Position numbers and translations under genes: made by a program
Part shown: in pieces, positions 10,949 to 22,302 of the stretch
Layout: every line of letters begins with the position of its first letter
Position numbering within the stretch: position 1 is the stretch's first letter
Assembly (NCBI GenBank): GCA_002794735.1
Contig: NBAZ01000002.1
Span: 2,170,001 to 2,234,000 of the forward strand
Reading direction: 5' to 3'
DNA length: 64,000 bases
Source: Pyrrhoderma lamaoense
Lineage: Eukaryota; Basidiomycota; Agaricomycetes; Hymenochaetales; Hymenochaetaceae
The notes under the pieces: model-generated
What the model saw: only the letters and a program-made list of their open reading frames with translations
Told to the model about the DNA's origin: nothing
The model's database searches: none

Positions 10949-13900
10949 ATGTCCACTCCAGGAGAATCACGGCTGTCGCCTCCCTCAATCAGAGCCGTAG
11001 ATAATACCAATACACCTAGACCGCCCTCTAATGAAGCACAAAATAATGAGCAAAATGAATCTTCAATCGATTCATTGGATAATCCAGGACTTGCAGTGCA
11101 ACAAACTCGTGGGGGATGTCTTCCTTCATAATGATGACTATCATACTCTTTATGTTAACTAATAGTGGAGGAGTGCGCTAATCTCTTAATCTCCTACGAG
11201 GCTTGTCTCACTCTCGAATTGATTAGGATGATTTGGCTATACGTAACCAGTATCGAGAAAGCTTAAGGATGCTTCAGGCACAACAAGGAAACTTCAGTGC
11301 CTGGCTTTGGAGTGGAGGGAATGAATTTGTGAATGCGTCCGCTGGAATGAACTTCACCCTTGTGAGCAGCAATGTTAGATTACAATATTCTAAATATCTC
11401 AAATTAAAGGATGCATATTTTAGCCAGAAGCGGATTCTTCAGGCATAACATTAGCACACTCGGTCATGACATTTGGAGTCCCTTTACATCCATATTTAGC
11501 TTCCTATTACTCTAATATAACAGGTTTTGTACATGGACTAGCTGACATGTATAACCTAACGTCTAATTACTCTACTCCACCCCCGATGAGAACACTACTA
11601 TTGATTCAGACTCTGAGGTTCCATTCGTCACCACAAATCCTGTGATCAGACCTCCTCCATGGAGATCTCTTGCCTCTGACTTTGTAAAAGACATTAACAT
11701 GACTGCAGCCTTAGAGCATCTCGGATCTTGGAACTGGAGCGCACCAACAGAAATGGCATTTCGTATTTTTGAAAAACAACCCACGCTGTTAACCCGAGGA
11801 AGAGCTTCTGGGGTACTGAAGAAGTTGATGATGACACAGCAAGGATGAACGTGTCCGTATGGTCAGATATCAGCTTGATGCATGGACGCGTAGAGCTCGC
11901 CGATCGCTCAACGGGAGATGAACTAAACTTTGATTTGGAAGCTGTGCATTTTGTCGAAAACGGGACTGTTTATGGGCTTGCAGAACCTTCAGGGTATGGA
12001 GGATCAATTACTATCATATCACTTGTACTTACAAACTAACTAACACAGGCGGCATGTGGATGTTCGAGTAATACCGTCTCTAGTGCCTGAACCATATAGA
12101 AACGCGACAGCCCAAGCAGTCAATGCAGAGCTTCTATCACGTATCAGAAAGTTGCAAGACACAATAGATAATGGTGTGATTGAGATAGATACATCTCAAG
12201 GTTTGTACACCTTCATAGTTGTATTAAATATACATATTAATGATCCACATTATGTAGAAGAAGCCCCAAAGACCTCCTGCTCCTTCATGATATTTGGACA
12301 ACTCATACCAGTATCAGTGCCTTTAGATCTTATGCGAGAACTTGAGAGCGAAATGGAGAAACCAACGGGCATATCTACTGTATCTCGACCGGAGCTTCAA
12401 ATGAATGCTATCATGATGAGTAAGGAATGTGGTATCCTACTTGAAGTTCGAGCAGCAGAAGGACTCAAGTCACAACGATTTTGGAGAAAAGTCAAAACTT
12501 GTCAGTTGGCTCTCGGCCTTTCATTACTTTATACTCCGGAGTATCTCTAACCACTCATCTCCGATTCCTACAGATTCTGGATAGCTGCTCTGGTTTATTT
12601 GGCTCTTCTTACTCTCCTGATAAGACAATTGAAAGTAGGCCGGACTCCAGAGGGTGTCTCTCGAGTCTCACGGTGGACGTTCCTGACGCAAGTTGCTGCA
12701 GATTCAATATCCTTCATCGGAGTGAGCACTTTCTTGCTGGCTCTTTACATACTAACCTAACATTCAAATGTACCTAGCATGTCACATTTGGTGTCATAGC
12801 AGAAGGCCGACCATCTCTTTCTCTTCTTGCGCCGGCCTTCCTGGCTGTTGTCCTAACAGTCTTTGAAGCGGTAAGTGTCATGCATACGATTTCAATCCTC
12901 ATCATTCATGGACATAAAACAGCAACATTCTATCCTTATTCATCAAATACAACAACCAGAAGAAGCTAGGACAAGACCCCGCCCCCTCCTCCACCACAAC
13001 AACAGCAAGACCGACGGGAGCTTCGAATGCTGACTCTACTACCACTTCAGGAGACTCTTCAACTCCTGCTCAGCCTCAAGCTAACGTCACCAGTATAGCA
13101 CCGAGTGGAAACTCTCTCAAGGTCCATCACGTTTGAGAAGTATAGCAGCAACCGTCTGGCAAGAAATCAGGGATAGTCCACAAGCCCGATTTTGTGAGTT
13201 TACCACCACCGACCTGCTCTCTAATGATATAATCTTGTTTATGTATAATCTATAGTACTGGTTTTGATTTTCGCCTTTATCCTCTTCATTCGAGTGTTGA
13301 TCGTTCCTTCGGTAGCGATGATCACTCTCGCTAGTATCTATGGAAACTTTTGGGTACCACAAATAATTCGTTCAGCTCGAAGGGGGATGCCGTCTGGGTT
13401 AAGACTGAATACTTGATCGGAACGACGGCGTGTAGAGCTTACTTCGCATTATGTAAGTAAACGACGATTTATGGCATCACTCCCTGATATTCATGCTGTT
13501 TTGAATAGATCTGTTTTCATGCCCGCAGAACGTCCTTGGAGTTGAGACAACTTGTACGTTATTGCCAATATATATATATACTTCTTATGGTGACTATATC
13601 TAACCCCTGTTGTAGCATGGGTATACGTCTTAATCGGAATCCAGTTCTTGCAAGTCGTTATTATTATGCTTCAAGATTGGTTAGGAACAGGCTTCTTCCT
13701 TCCTTGGGAGGTATGGTTTACTTCTGTTATTGACTATCTCTTTTTTTTTGCTCAACTGTGTCCGTCTAGTACAAACCCATCTCCAAATATGATTACCATC
13801 CTTATATCCCTCTACCGGACGATGAAGCTCCCGAACCATCCTTAGGAGACTGCGCAATTTGTATGGACTCGATCCTGGTACAACCTGATGCTCACATGCG

Positions 13901-14411
13901 TCGTCGTTCCAAATCTCTTTCAAGACTGCGAAGAAGCACAAGTAGTACCAGGAGTACCAAGGAAAGAGAGAAAGAGAAGGAATACGAGAGAGGTGTTAGA
14001 GGTATTTTAGATAGACTAGGGGATGCTACGAGGAGAAATAGTGTGTCGATAAAAGGGACTGGGGCGAGGAGAAATTATGCTTTAGCTCCTTGTCATCATC
14101 TATTCGTGAGTTTTCTTTGCTATTCGTAGTCTTAAGTTATCTTCTTACATACGGAAATGCCCCCCCCTCCTCCTCTTTCCCCCTATTGTCCCTGAAAGCA
14201 TACTGCATGCCTAGAACGAGTAAGTTCATCCTTCTTCAGTCATAATAAGCGACAAACTGCTGACATAAACCAACTTCTAATCATAGTGGCTTGATATCAA
14301 AGTAAGTAAACTATCTCATCCGGATCTTACGATACATGGAACTCACTTCTTCCATTATGTTTTGGTCAGAACATCTGTCCACAATGTCGCAGACCTTTAC
14401 CTCCTCTTTAG
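10949..14411 (+). CDS. TUL1: Transmembrane RING E3 ubiquitin ligase Tul1/Dsc1
   Basis: Tul1/Dsc1 is the catalytic subunit of the Golgi/endosomal Dsc ligase complex, which ubiquitinates membrane proteins. In yeasts it also activates SREBP. About 15 exons fit: up to 11172, 11227-11361, 11424-11993, 12049-12200, 12258-12500, 12574-12721, 12778-12870, 12923-13193, 13256-13452, 13509-13553, 13616-13710, 13770-14105, 14199-14219, 14287-14301 and 14370-14411. It shows a lumenal domain (LGSWNWSAP, RHVDVRVIPSLVPEPY), several hydrophobic helices, a Ser/Thr/Pro linker and a C-terminal RING-H2. The RING is CAIC, then about 75 inserted residues, then CHHLFHTACLERW and CPQCRRPL. Homopolymer frameshifts occur near 11580, 11780, 12494, 12977/12982, 13124 and 13396. 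Seven added bases give 2427 nt (808 aa) from the in-frame ATG at 11116. A start at 10949 needs one more at 11111-11115. It is either a functional gene with assembly errors or a young pseudogene. Confidence 0.85.
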
Positions 14412-15653
14412 GTTTTTTTATGGTCTTTTGATTTTACACTTTAGACGGAATATTCTCCCTTAATTATCCCCCATTATAAATAAATAGAAAAATTTGTGTA
14501 TTGAGATTTTCTTTATCTACTTCAGGATGCATGTACGACTATAATTATTAATTATACTTTACTCTCCTTTACTGTTGTGTCTTCTGTGCCATGCTATGTA
14601 TCACCAGTACTCATTACGTCCGTCTAATTGATATGAGTGATTCGTGAATGTAATACATGTGAATGAAAGAATGAGAATTAGTATAAATGTGTTTGTAATA
14701 GCATATTCGGGAGAGTCACAAAGTGAACGCGAAATCTGAACATGTCAATGGTCTCCTGTACGTATCAAAATGCCTACTTCTGCTCTAGTATCTCACGTTG
14801 ATTCCCCTCCCGGACTCAGGAAGCAAATTTTCACCACGAAAGTATAGTCCACCTGAAACTAGAAGTCATGGTTTAACCCCAACTGCTGCTACTGCTGATG
14901 AAAGCCTCTCAAAAAGTTTAGGAGTATGTGTGCTGAACTTATATGGACGTCACATATCCAGTCCCCTACATCCTCCTGTCGTACCCAAAAGAGATAACAA
15001 AGGGAATCTCCGAAATGTACACGTACCATCGATATAGGTTACTTCAGTTGTTCTTTGTCTTGTAACCAATTCTCCAGATCTCTCCTCTCAATAAATTCCG
15101 ACTTTGTCCAGGACCTGCTCCGAATCGGCTTACAACTCCCCCCAACCCCCTTTTTTTAAAATTGATCAACTACATCCTTACACCTGAACACCTGAGAATA
15201 CTTCCTATCTTTTCACGTAACAATACGGCGTGATTGAAAAGAGAGTTGAGGTATACTGACTTTCCGATCAAGGTTTCCGCTTTTATGTACGGAGGGCATG
15301 GAAGTAGTAGTAATTGAATAGAGCTCGATATCGCCCGCCCCACCTACTAGCTTACCGATCTTCTGTTCGATAGGAAGTTGGGAAAAGCTGAGATTGAAAA
15401 ACGTAATGCGGGGACAATGTTACCTACACCTGCGGTTTCCCGAGGACCATACGAGTCTGGTACTCAAAAGCTTTGCAGTGCTGATTATCTATATAAGCAG
15501 GACGGTTTTCAGTGATATCTCTCCAGTACATCATACACGAGTACTATCTCCTCATCGCTTCACTACTTTCATACAATACACTGTACGCCTCTTTCCAAGT
15601 GTCCCTACTTTTCGTCCTTACGCATCACTAACAATATCAACACCTCCAGAGCC
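14412..15653. other. Intergenic region with no supported gene
   Basis: This is about 1.24 kb between TUL1 and the small protein at 15654. It contains the TUL1 3' region and the promoter of the next gene. A 79-codon open frame near 14800-15037 has no recognisable similarity, and I do not call it. Confidence 0.5.
15490..15496 (+). promoter_or_regulatory. TATA-like element of the 15654 gene
   Basis: The sequence TATATAA lies about 158 bp upstream of the ATG at 15654. The long pyrimidine-rich leader that follows is typical of well-expressed fungal genes. This is inferred from motif and spacing only. Confidence 0.4.
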
Positions 15654-15977
15654 ATGACTATCAAACTCTCTGGAACTCTCAGCACCTTGGTATCCAACCC
15701 TTCAAACGACTTTGCAGCCAGCTTCACAGAATCAAATGGTCAACAGCACCGTTTCACGTTCAACGCTCTCCCCGATCAACCATCGTTCACAGCCAAAGTC
15801 GAGCTTACCTGCGAGTCTTTGTCGCTCTTGAACGGGACTCGATTTATTTCTGGTATTGTCGGTACTGATAAGGTTAACCTCACGCTTGGAAATGGGCCTA
15901 CGATTACGGGTACGTTGAACGTGTCGATCCAGGAGGCGAGTTCTATCAGTGGAAATGGACAGTGGACGTCGACGTGA
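15654..15977 (+). CDS. Small unrecognised protein, 107 aa
   Basis: I do not recognise this family with certainty. It is a single exon from ATG at 15654 to TGA at 15977. The protein is rich in Ser, Thr, Asn, Leu and Val in alternating patterns (KLSGTLSTLVSNPSNDFAAS, then TAKVELTCESLSLL, and near the end SISGNGQWTST), which suggests an all-beta domain. It has no signal peptide, no membrane segment and one cysteine. Two things support it as a real gene: a good TATA-like box with a pyrimidine-rich leader, and a clearly homologous but broken copy 1.6 kb downstream (17263-17540) that also shares leader sequence. A lectin-like or defence role is possible but unsupported. Confidence 0.65.
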   Translation: MTIKLSGTLSTLVSNPSNDFAASFTESNGQQHRFTFNALPDQPSFTAKVELTCESLSLLNGTRFISGIVGTDKVNLTLGNGPTITGTLNVSIQEASSISGNGQWTST

Positions 15978-17262
15978 CTAGTGAGCGGTGCCCTCTCTTC
16001 CCTTTGTTGGTGAATTCTTCTGAGTAGTTATAGATTTTATAGTGAACGGTCTCGAAGCTACTTTCAATCTTGGTAGTACTATCAAGTGTAAAGAGAACTG
16101 TTAAACCAGGTCGCAATGTAGTCTTATTGATTTGTTCATATGTAACAGTTTTATTCTACATACGGTTGAATATTCACGATATAAGAAATTCGCAATACAT
16201 ACTTCAAATTTACAGTAAGAGTTAATGAAATCCATTTCAAGTAAAAATGAATCAAAAGATTACTTAATTCGTGGCGTGTGGGAATGTGGCACGAGCACAA
16301 ATTATAAAGTTATGTTTTATCATGATCATACAACGTTTCTACTTTGTAATGACTTTTTCATTTACCAAGTAATGCTCATATATACTATGCTAGACAAGCA
16401 CACGCTACGACTACTCGATTTGATTGTATAACCTCATGTTGCACCGATGAGATATACTTTGCTAGCTCGTAACAACCCTATCGAGTTGTCATGATCTAGC
16501 TCTTGAAATTCTCGGGCCAAGGTTCAACACTATAAACTAGGGGGGACGTTCGCCCCACCCCCCTGGGTAGTAGTTAAGCTCCTAAGCCTCTGGAAGGACC
16601 GCTCATCTGAAGCTTCTCTGAATAGAAAACTACTCGGTGGAACCGAACAAGCGTTCCTAATTACGACGCCCAATAATTCATCGCTTCTGTGTTCCTGGCA
16701 GTATTTCTGCTCATGTACATGTACATTGTATATAAAGACTGTTCCTCCTAGTTCCTACTTCACCCTCGATACTTCCATATTATCTGATTCTTCCTTTTTC
16801 TTTCATAACTCATCTTGTCATGTTTCACTTCTAAATCTAATATACAACCTTTCATGGAGCAATATGTGAGAGAAAAGGCAATATACCGAGGTTCCGTCAC
16901 GGTTTTTCTTTTTTTGTGAGCATAACACATGAGCCAACATGTTTCATAGTGTTGATGAAAGGCTGAATCTGTAGGGATAGCTTCCTTAACTTCCATCACA
17001 ACTGACATATAGAAAACTGGGGAAAACTAAGTGTTGAGACAGTACTAGTCAATTCTGGGTCTTTTTGAGGAGTATCCAAGATGAACATGTTAAACGATTG
17101 TAGTCTATAAAGTGAAGTGATTTCAACAGTATATCAACAATCCAATCCAAACAAGTACTGCTTCTTTACCCCGAAGCTTTTTAACAGGACTCTGTACGCC
17201 TAGTATCAAAATCCCACTTTGCGTCCTTTTCGTTCTAACAACAGTGATGACAGCTTAAGACG
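15978..17262. other. Spacer between the small gene and its decayed copy
   Basis: This is about 1.3 kb of AT-rich DNA. It contains a C/G hairpin at 16539-16564 and isolated TATA-like boxes (about 16730 and 17106). The second lies ahead of the decayed copy. No intact gene is seen. Confidence 0.5.
16539..16564. repeat. Perfect 7-bp inverted repeat (G6/C6 hairpin)
   Basis: AGGGGGG at 16539-16545 pairs perfectly with CCCCCCT at 16558-16564 around a 12-nt loop. No gene end is adjacent and no matching partner was seen nearby, so its role is unknown. Confidence 0.6.
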
Positions 17263-17540
17263 ATGGCTTTAAAGCTCTCTGGAGTTGTACCCTTCGATAT
17301 ACTTTAAGTCACCTCACAGAAGCAGCTGCCGTATAGCACCGTTTAATGTTCAAATACCCCCGTCAGTCAAAGCTCACAACTAAGGTCGAGCTCACTTTCA
17401 GCTCAATATCGGGGCTGAATGTCACTATAATCATCTTTGGTATAAAGCTAGCTGAATGCTAGAAAATGGACGGATACATTGGAGCGGGGATCTCAAAAGA
17501 GAGCATTGTTAGTGGAGATGGACGACGGACATTGACGTAG
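17263..17540 (+). pseudogene. Decayed tandem copy of the 15654 gene
   Basis: An ATG at 17263 opens a frame beginning MALKLSG, which parallels MTIKLSG of the intact gene. Homology continues in patches: a block matching CAGCACCGTTTCACGTTCAA, a block encoding KVELT, and a 3' end matching AGTGGAAATGGACAGTGGAC, stopping at TAG 17538-17540. In between are in-frame stops (the first after about 10 codons), indels and lost length. The leader also shares CTGTACGCCT with the intact gene, so the duplication included promoter sequence. A functional short product is unlikely. Confidence 0.7.
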
Positions 17541-18409
17541 CTCATGAAGAACGGATCCTATCGTAAATATAGTTTGGTCTGTTGACAAAAAATTCTAGAT
17601 AACGAGCACCTAGTCACTTAAAGAACCTATGTTATTGATTAAAAGTTGTCGATTTGGATCATGATGCAACCTTCCTCAGAAAATATGTATAAGGAATCTG
17701 ATCGTGAGCTGATATAATCAATTAAATTCTTTGAATGAGATGAATAGTATGTTTAAGAATTAGAAACGAATGCTTCACCTCCTGCACGACAATACAGTAC
17801 AAAGAGAGTACCCTATGTAGTTCGTTTGCTTGTGAGTATGAAGGGGATCTTTCAGTGTAGTACGCTAGAAGTGTATGATGAAGTTGAGAGAAGCGAGTCA
17901 TCTCTCGTAAGTTAAATCAATATCCGCGAGTTTTTTTTTCAGTGCTCTATAAGTCGTGTTATCCAATGGAGGCGGGGAAACGAGATTTGCCTGCATACAA
18001 AGATATCGACTATCTCCTTAACACTAGTATGACATTCCGATGAATTTCCTGATGCTCTGGAACATTAGAGAATATCGGAGGAATACACGCTTCAAGTACT
18101 AGTAGTAAAATGTATATCATAATGGAACTGATCTGATATGGATAACTTACGTCACTATTCTGAAGTATCGGTAATTCTTTGTCATCATATCATAATATAT
18201 GTACTTAATCCGACTCGGATCAGCATGTTTAGCTTGGCTTTCGATCTTGTTTCAATATGATTTGAAGGAAGTACCGTGACAGCGAGCGCTCATAGTATAT
18301 AATATGCTGATGTCAATGTCGTCCTATACAAACCTTCGGCCTTCTCTCCAACTATCACTGACATCGGACAATCCAAATCTACCCAAAAAACACCAATAAA
18401 TCTAGCAAT
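17541..18409. other. Intergenic upstream of MGST3
   Basis: This is 870 bp without a supported gene. A TATA-like sequence TATATAAT at 18296-18303, about 107 bp before the start codon at 18410, is the probable core promoter of the next gene. Confidence 0.5.
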
Positions 18410-19216
18410 ATGCCCGCCATTGAAGTCCCTAAAGGGTGTGTCCTTCGTCGAGTATCATGTTTCACAGTATAACCAACATAATAAAAAATATAGGTTTTCC
18501 TATGTACTTGTGGCCTCAGCGTCGACGGTTTTCTTGAACATGTGGCAGCATATACGAGTCAACAATGCCCGCAGTGTTGCTAAAATCGATTATCCTCAGA
18601 GTACGGAGCTTGTTTGAATGTCTTACTTGTGCATGAAATATGGACACGTGTATTGACATATAACTTTCTTCCCCCCTCTATCTAGTGTACGCAGAAAAAG
18701 CTGAAGCTGCTGCCAGAAAAGAAGCCCATATTTTCAACTGCGTTCAACGTTAGTTTTTTTTTTCGCTTTCCTAGTATCTCATCTCCCTCAGACGTACCAA
18801 ATTAATACTTCCAAAAGGTACCCACCAAAATACACTCGAATCGCTTCCTTTTGTACTCCTAAAGTATGAATTTCAAATTACCCTTTAATGTTTTTGAATG
18901 TACTGAGAGCTAACAACCAAATAGCACTTTCACTACTGGTTTGAAGCGACCAATCTTGGGTGCCAGTCTCTGCGGTTTATGGGTCCTTGGAAGGATTTTC
19001 TACACAATTGGATACTCAACTGGTGATCCTAAGAAGCGTATCTCAAGAGGAGGTTTCCTCGGCTCGGTTGCTATACTAGGTCAGTAATATCTCTTTTTGC
19101 CAATGATGAGACATATCGTAGTGCTGGTGCAAGTACATATCTAATACCATATTTTTATAGGTTTAACAATCACGAGCACTTACACCGTCTACGAATTTGT
19201 CGTTGAAGGATTGTAA
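18410..19216 (+). CDS. MGST3: Microsomal glutathione S-transferase 3 (MAPEG family)
   Basis: MGST3 is a four-helix membrane protein of the endoplasmic reticulum that conjugates or peroxidises lipid substrates with glutathione. Six exons (18410-18435, 18494-18600, 18686-18748, 18818-18863, 18925-19079, 19161-19216) sum to 453 nt, giving 150 aa. Family sequence includes FSYVLVASASTVFLNMWQ (helix 1), the loop EKAEAAARKEAHIFNCVQRT, then HQNTLESLPFVLL (helix 2), and GRIFYTIGYSTGDPKKR. The C-terminus TYTVYEFVV is hydrophobic. All junctions are GT-AG and the frame is clean. It sits alone between two doubtful regions. Confidence 0.94.
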
Positions 19217-20736
19217 GAGGGAAAAAAATATCTGAATCTTACCCTATCATTCAGTGACCCATGTATGTAAAACTTACTAAAAGGACTTACCTAGATAATC
19301 AGCGTACATAATGATAATATGAAAACAGTGTATTTCATCTGTTAGCCTCCCTAAGCTATAAGCACCGGTACTTCTGATTCAGACGGATTCACAGGCCTCA
19401 TTGGTTATATTAATTTGATCTGTGTTGCTTATTAAATCCGGGATCAACATTAGAATCGGCTCTTGCATTTTGATTCCGTCGATTTTGACTAGTCTTATTA
19501 GCCCGATTCATAATGAGAAAATTCTCAAATTATCACGACGCCAGCCGTCTGCTATTTCAGACTGGGCATTACATGTGGATCAAGAGTGAAACCTGCCTCT
19601 CCTCCTTGAGATTCTCCTTTCGTGATCTTCGTTCAGGGCCATACAACCATCGATTACTTGTGCGCTACTGCCGTTCCATTCTCTACATGGAGGTTATTTG
19701 ATATCCGAACATCTCGGTGGTTCCATGTTTGACTATAAACGATCATAGTGAGAGGCCTCGAGTTCGGGTGGTAATTGAAAAGAATGGTCATTCCTCGCAC
19801 GATCCACGTAACGTTTATCTCTTTCAGGAAAGTTTAGTATACACGTTATAACTTCGGATCCAGCGTATCCAATACATGCCCTCTACATGTATTGCTTTCG
19901 GGATTTTGTTTTCTCCTGATGTTATGATACTATCCTTTCCGCATAACAGGTAGTTCTCTGAGACTTTGAACTGGATTATATTGTTTTATTTTCGTTCTCA
20001 TCAACGCAAACACATTGCATTCGATTATTGGAAGGTGAATACCCACTTTATAACCATGTAGAAGATGGGTTTGAGAGGAGATCTGGAGAAACACGAGGCT
20101 TCTGAACTACGTCACATGTATGTATATACATCTAGATTATATGTTTTTAGACTTGGAACGTTACCGTAATGGGAGGTCTTTGTATGGAAGAATCTCTTTC
20201 AAAGCGTCTATCAATTACTGATACATTGCGACTAACCAAGGTGAGATAAAAGGCTCAACATAAAGGGACCTCGTGGACCGGGCTGATGCTTAAGTACAGT
20301 TGAGACGTCAGTGATAAAAATCCAATAACAAAATCGGAATAGGGAGAAAACATTTGAATAACTCATTTGATATTTGTGTAGAGATTATTTGAATATTTCT
20401 AAACTACCACTGTTGATCTTTGGCGAAGAAACTATACCTACAACGTGCGTTGAGATCCCATTTTTTCTTTTCAAACGTAAGGAGACTTTGGCTGAGTTCA
20501 ACAATCTAGGGGATGTGTGGATGAGTTGTACCTCCAGGCTTCTCTTCTCGAGTTCATAATTTATAGGAATTCTCTTTCCCCACCATTCCTGTTGTGCACG
20601 GCGCTGGATCGGATCAGTCTGATGTTCTAAACAGCGAACGCACGTTTAGACGCTCCTCTGCCTTGATAAAATGTAAACGGCATAACACAGAGAGCGTCTT
20701 TTCTTACCTCCCTAACTGGATCACCAAGCCCTCGAC
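19217..20736. other. Gene-poor stretch
   Basis: This is about 1.5 kb. Small open frames (for example 19513-19701 and 20374-20559) show no domain, no splice-consistent extension and no family resemblance. I see nothing supportable here. Confidence 0.5.
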
Positions 20737-21123
20737 ATGGCCGTCTTGGGTGCCATTACCGTGACAACTACTATTACTGTAGTGTCACCTATCATCCAAA
20801 CTATTACCGAGACTCGATCTGCAGGTAAATATTCCCCATTTTTGAGCAATCTGATGTCGTCTTATAAGATTATAACCTCTGTTATCGATCAATATCATAT
20901 CAAAGCTACGGTGACCGCCACCACGAGTATGCCTGCAAGTGCTACAATTGGAAGGGGAAGTGAACTGAGAATCGGAATAATAGCCAGTTCCGCAGCCGCT
21001 GGCCTTTTGCTACTTGCAGTGATACTACTACTAGCATTCCTTTACCGTAAAAGTAGGCGAGGACAGAAGAAAAAGAAGTGCGATTGCCACTCGCCGAAGT
21101 GGTATATTCGAATCTTGAGATAA
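20737..21123 (+). CDS. Possible single-pass membrane protein, 128 aa
   Basis: I do not recognise a family. The ATG at 20737 opens an uninterrupted frame with a Thr/Ile/Val-rich N-terminal half and a clear membrane segment (about residues 79-101: IASSAAAGLLLLAVILLLAF). A strongly basic tail follows (RKSRRGQKKKK), then CDCHSPKW. This layout (Ser/Thr-rich outside, one helix, basic inside) is common in fungal surface sensors and mucin-like proteins. A possible donor (GCAGGTAAAT at about 20822) means that part of the frame could be an intron. The frame could also be chance, since there are no supporting neighbours. Confidence 0.35.
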   Translation: MAVLGAITVTTTITVVSPIIQTITETRSAGKYSPFLSNLMSSYKIITSVIDQYHIKATVTATTSMPASATIGRGSELRIGIIASSAAAGLLLLAVILLLAFLYRKSRRGQKKKKCDCHSPKWYIRILR

Positions 21124-22302
21124 TCTCTTTGGGACCACGATCGAAATGTGTACACGAGGGTGTATATAAACGAATGCTTGCCATCATATCAAGGTTGTCG
21201 AAATTATAAAGGCGAGAATAACTTACCACTATGTCCCAAACCGACTCTAGCAAATTGTACAGTGACAAGGGACAAATTCAATTCCCGCGCCGAGTTGTAC
21301 AAACAGACGTATCATAACGCTGATTGTCCTCGGGCTAGTAATCCTGGTTTATCATGCCTTCATTATGGATCATACTCACCTTCTCATGATCGCCCGTTCA
21401 CGGGTCGTACAGACACAAGAAAATCACATCACCACACGCATACATGCCCATACTAATGATTAACAACGACCTGACGATTATTTTTTGCGGATGTCATCTA
21501 TTTTGTTTTTGTACCCACATCCAAACTTGTTGTTGTATGTTATTTTTGTTCAATCCGAAAGGCAGGCGCTAGACAATAATTTGATTGATACTTCATTTAA
21601 ACATGGCTTGCAACGCTAGCGTTTGTATAAATTATAGCATCTTTCGCCGCACTTACCCAGAGGTCAGGCCTTAATGGCAGGCAAAGTCAATAGAAACGCA
21701 AATAAATTTCGTAGACAAAGTTTGTGTCGAAATGGAATTATCATGAGATGAGCAGAGAAGGACGAAGTCATAACGATTGTTTGGAAGGCATGACCACGGA
21801 CCGACACTGATAATAGTAGCTAGCTTCTTTAGATTAATCTTCGGTTAGAAAGATTTTGTCAGCCTTCTCAGTTACTACACAAGCATCAGTATATGTTCAT
21901 CTTGTAGTGCTGGCTTCAAAGTAGAAAACTCTGTTGGCTGTAAAGTCAAACTCCCTCTGAAGAGCAGTAGTGTCATTCAACTATCAACAACATATTCAAT
22001 CATCTCATTCCTCTTTTAATCAACAGATCTAAAGGCATTTTACTTAGATGACGGAATCTATAGCCCCAAGAAATCTGCTAGGGTTGACGAATGAGGCTAC
22101 TTCGTTGAAAGGTGGGGGCTGAGCAGCCTTTCAAGAAATATTGTCTTGATTAGAGTATCACAAGGACTTTACTAAAAGTGATGCTATTACAGTAAGATAT
22201 AAATACAGACTACGAAACTTACAGATATGGGACAGAAACAATATCACAGCAGAGAAAGTAAACTGAAATATAATGATACTAAACGTGGAGGCTAATATAT
22301 CC
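21124..22302. other. Intergenic before the kinesin 3' end
   Basis: This is about 1.2 kb with no supported gene. Short frames on both strands lack any recognisable feature. Confidence 0.5.

Noticed and set aside
14798..15037. 79-codon open frame on plus
   Set aside because: It has no recognisable domain, no ATG-supported conserved start and no splice-consistent extension.
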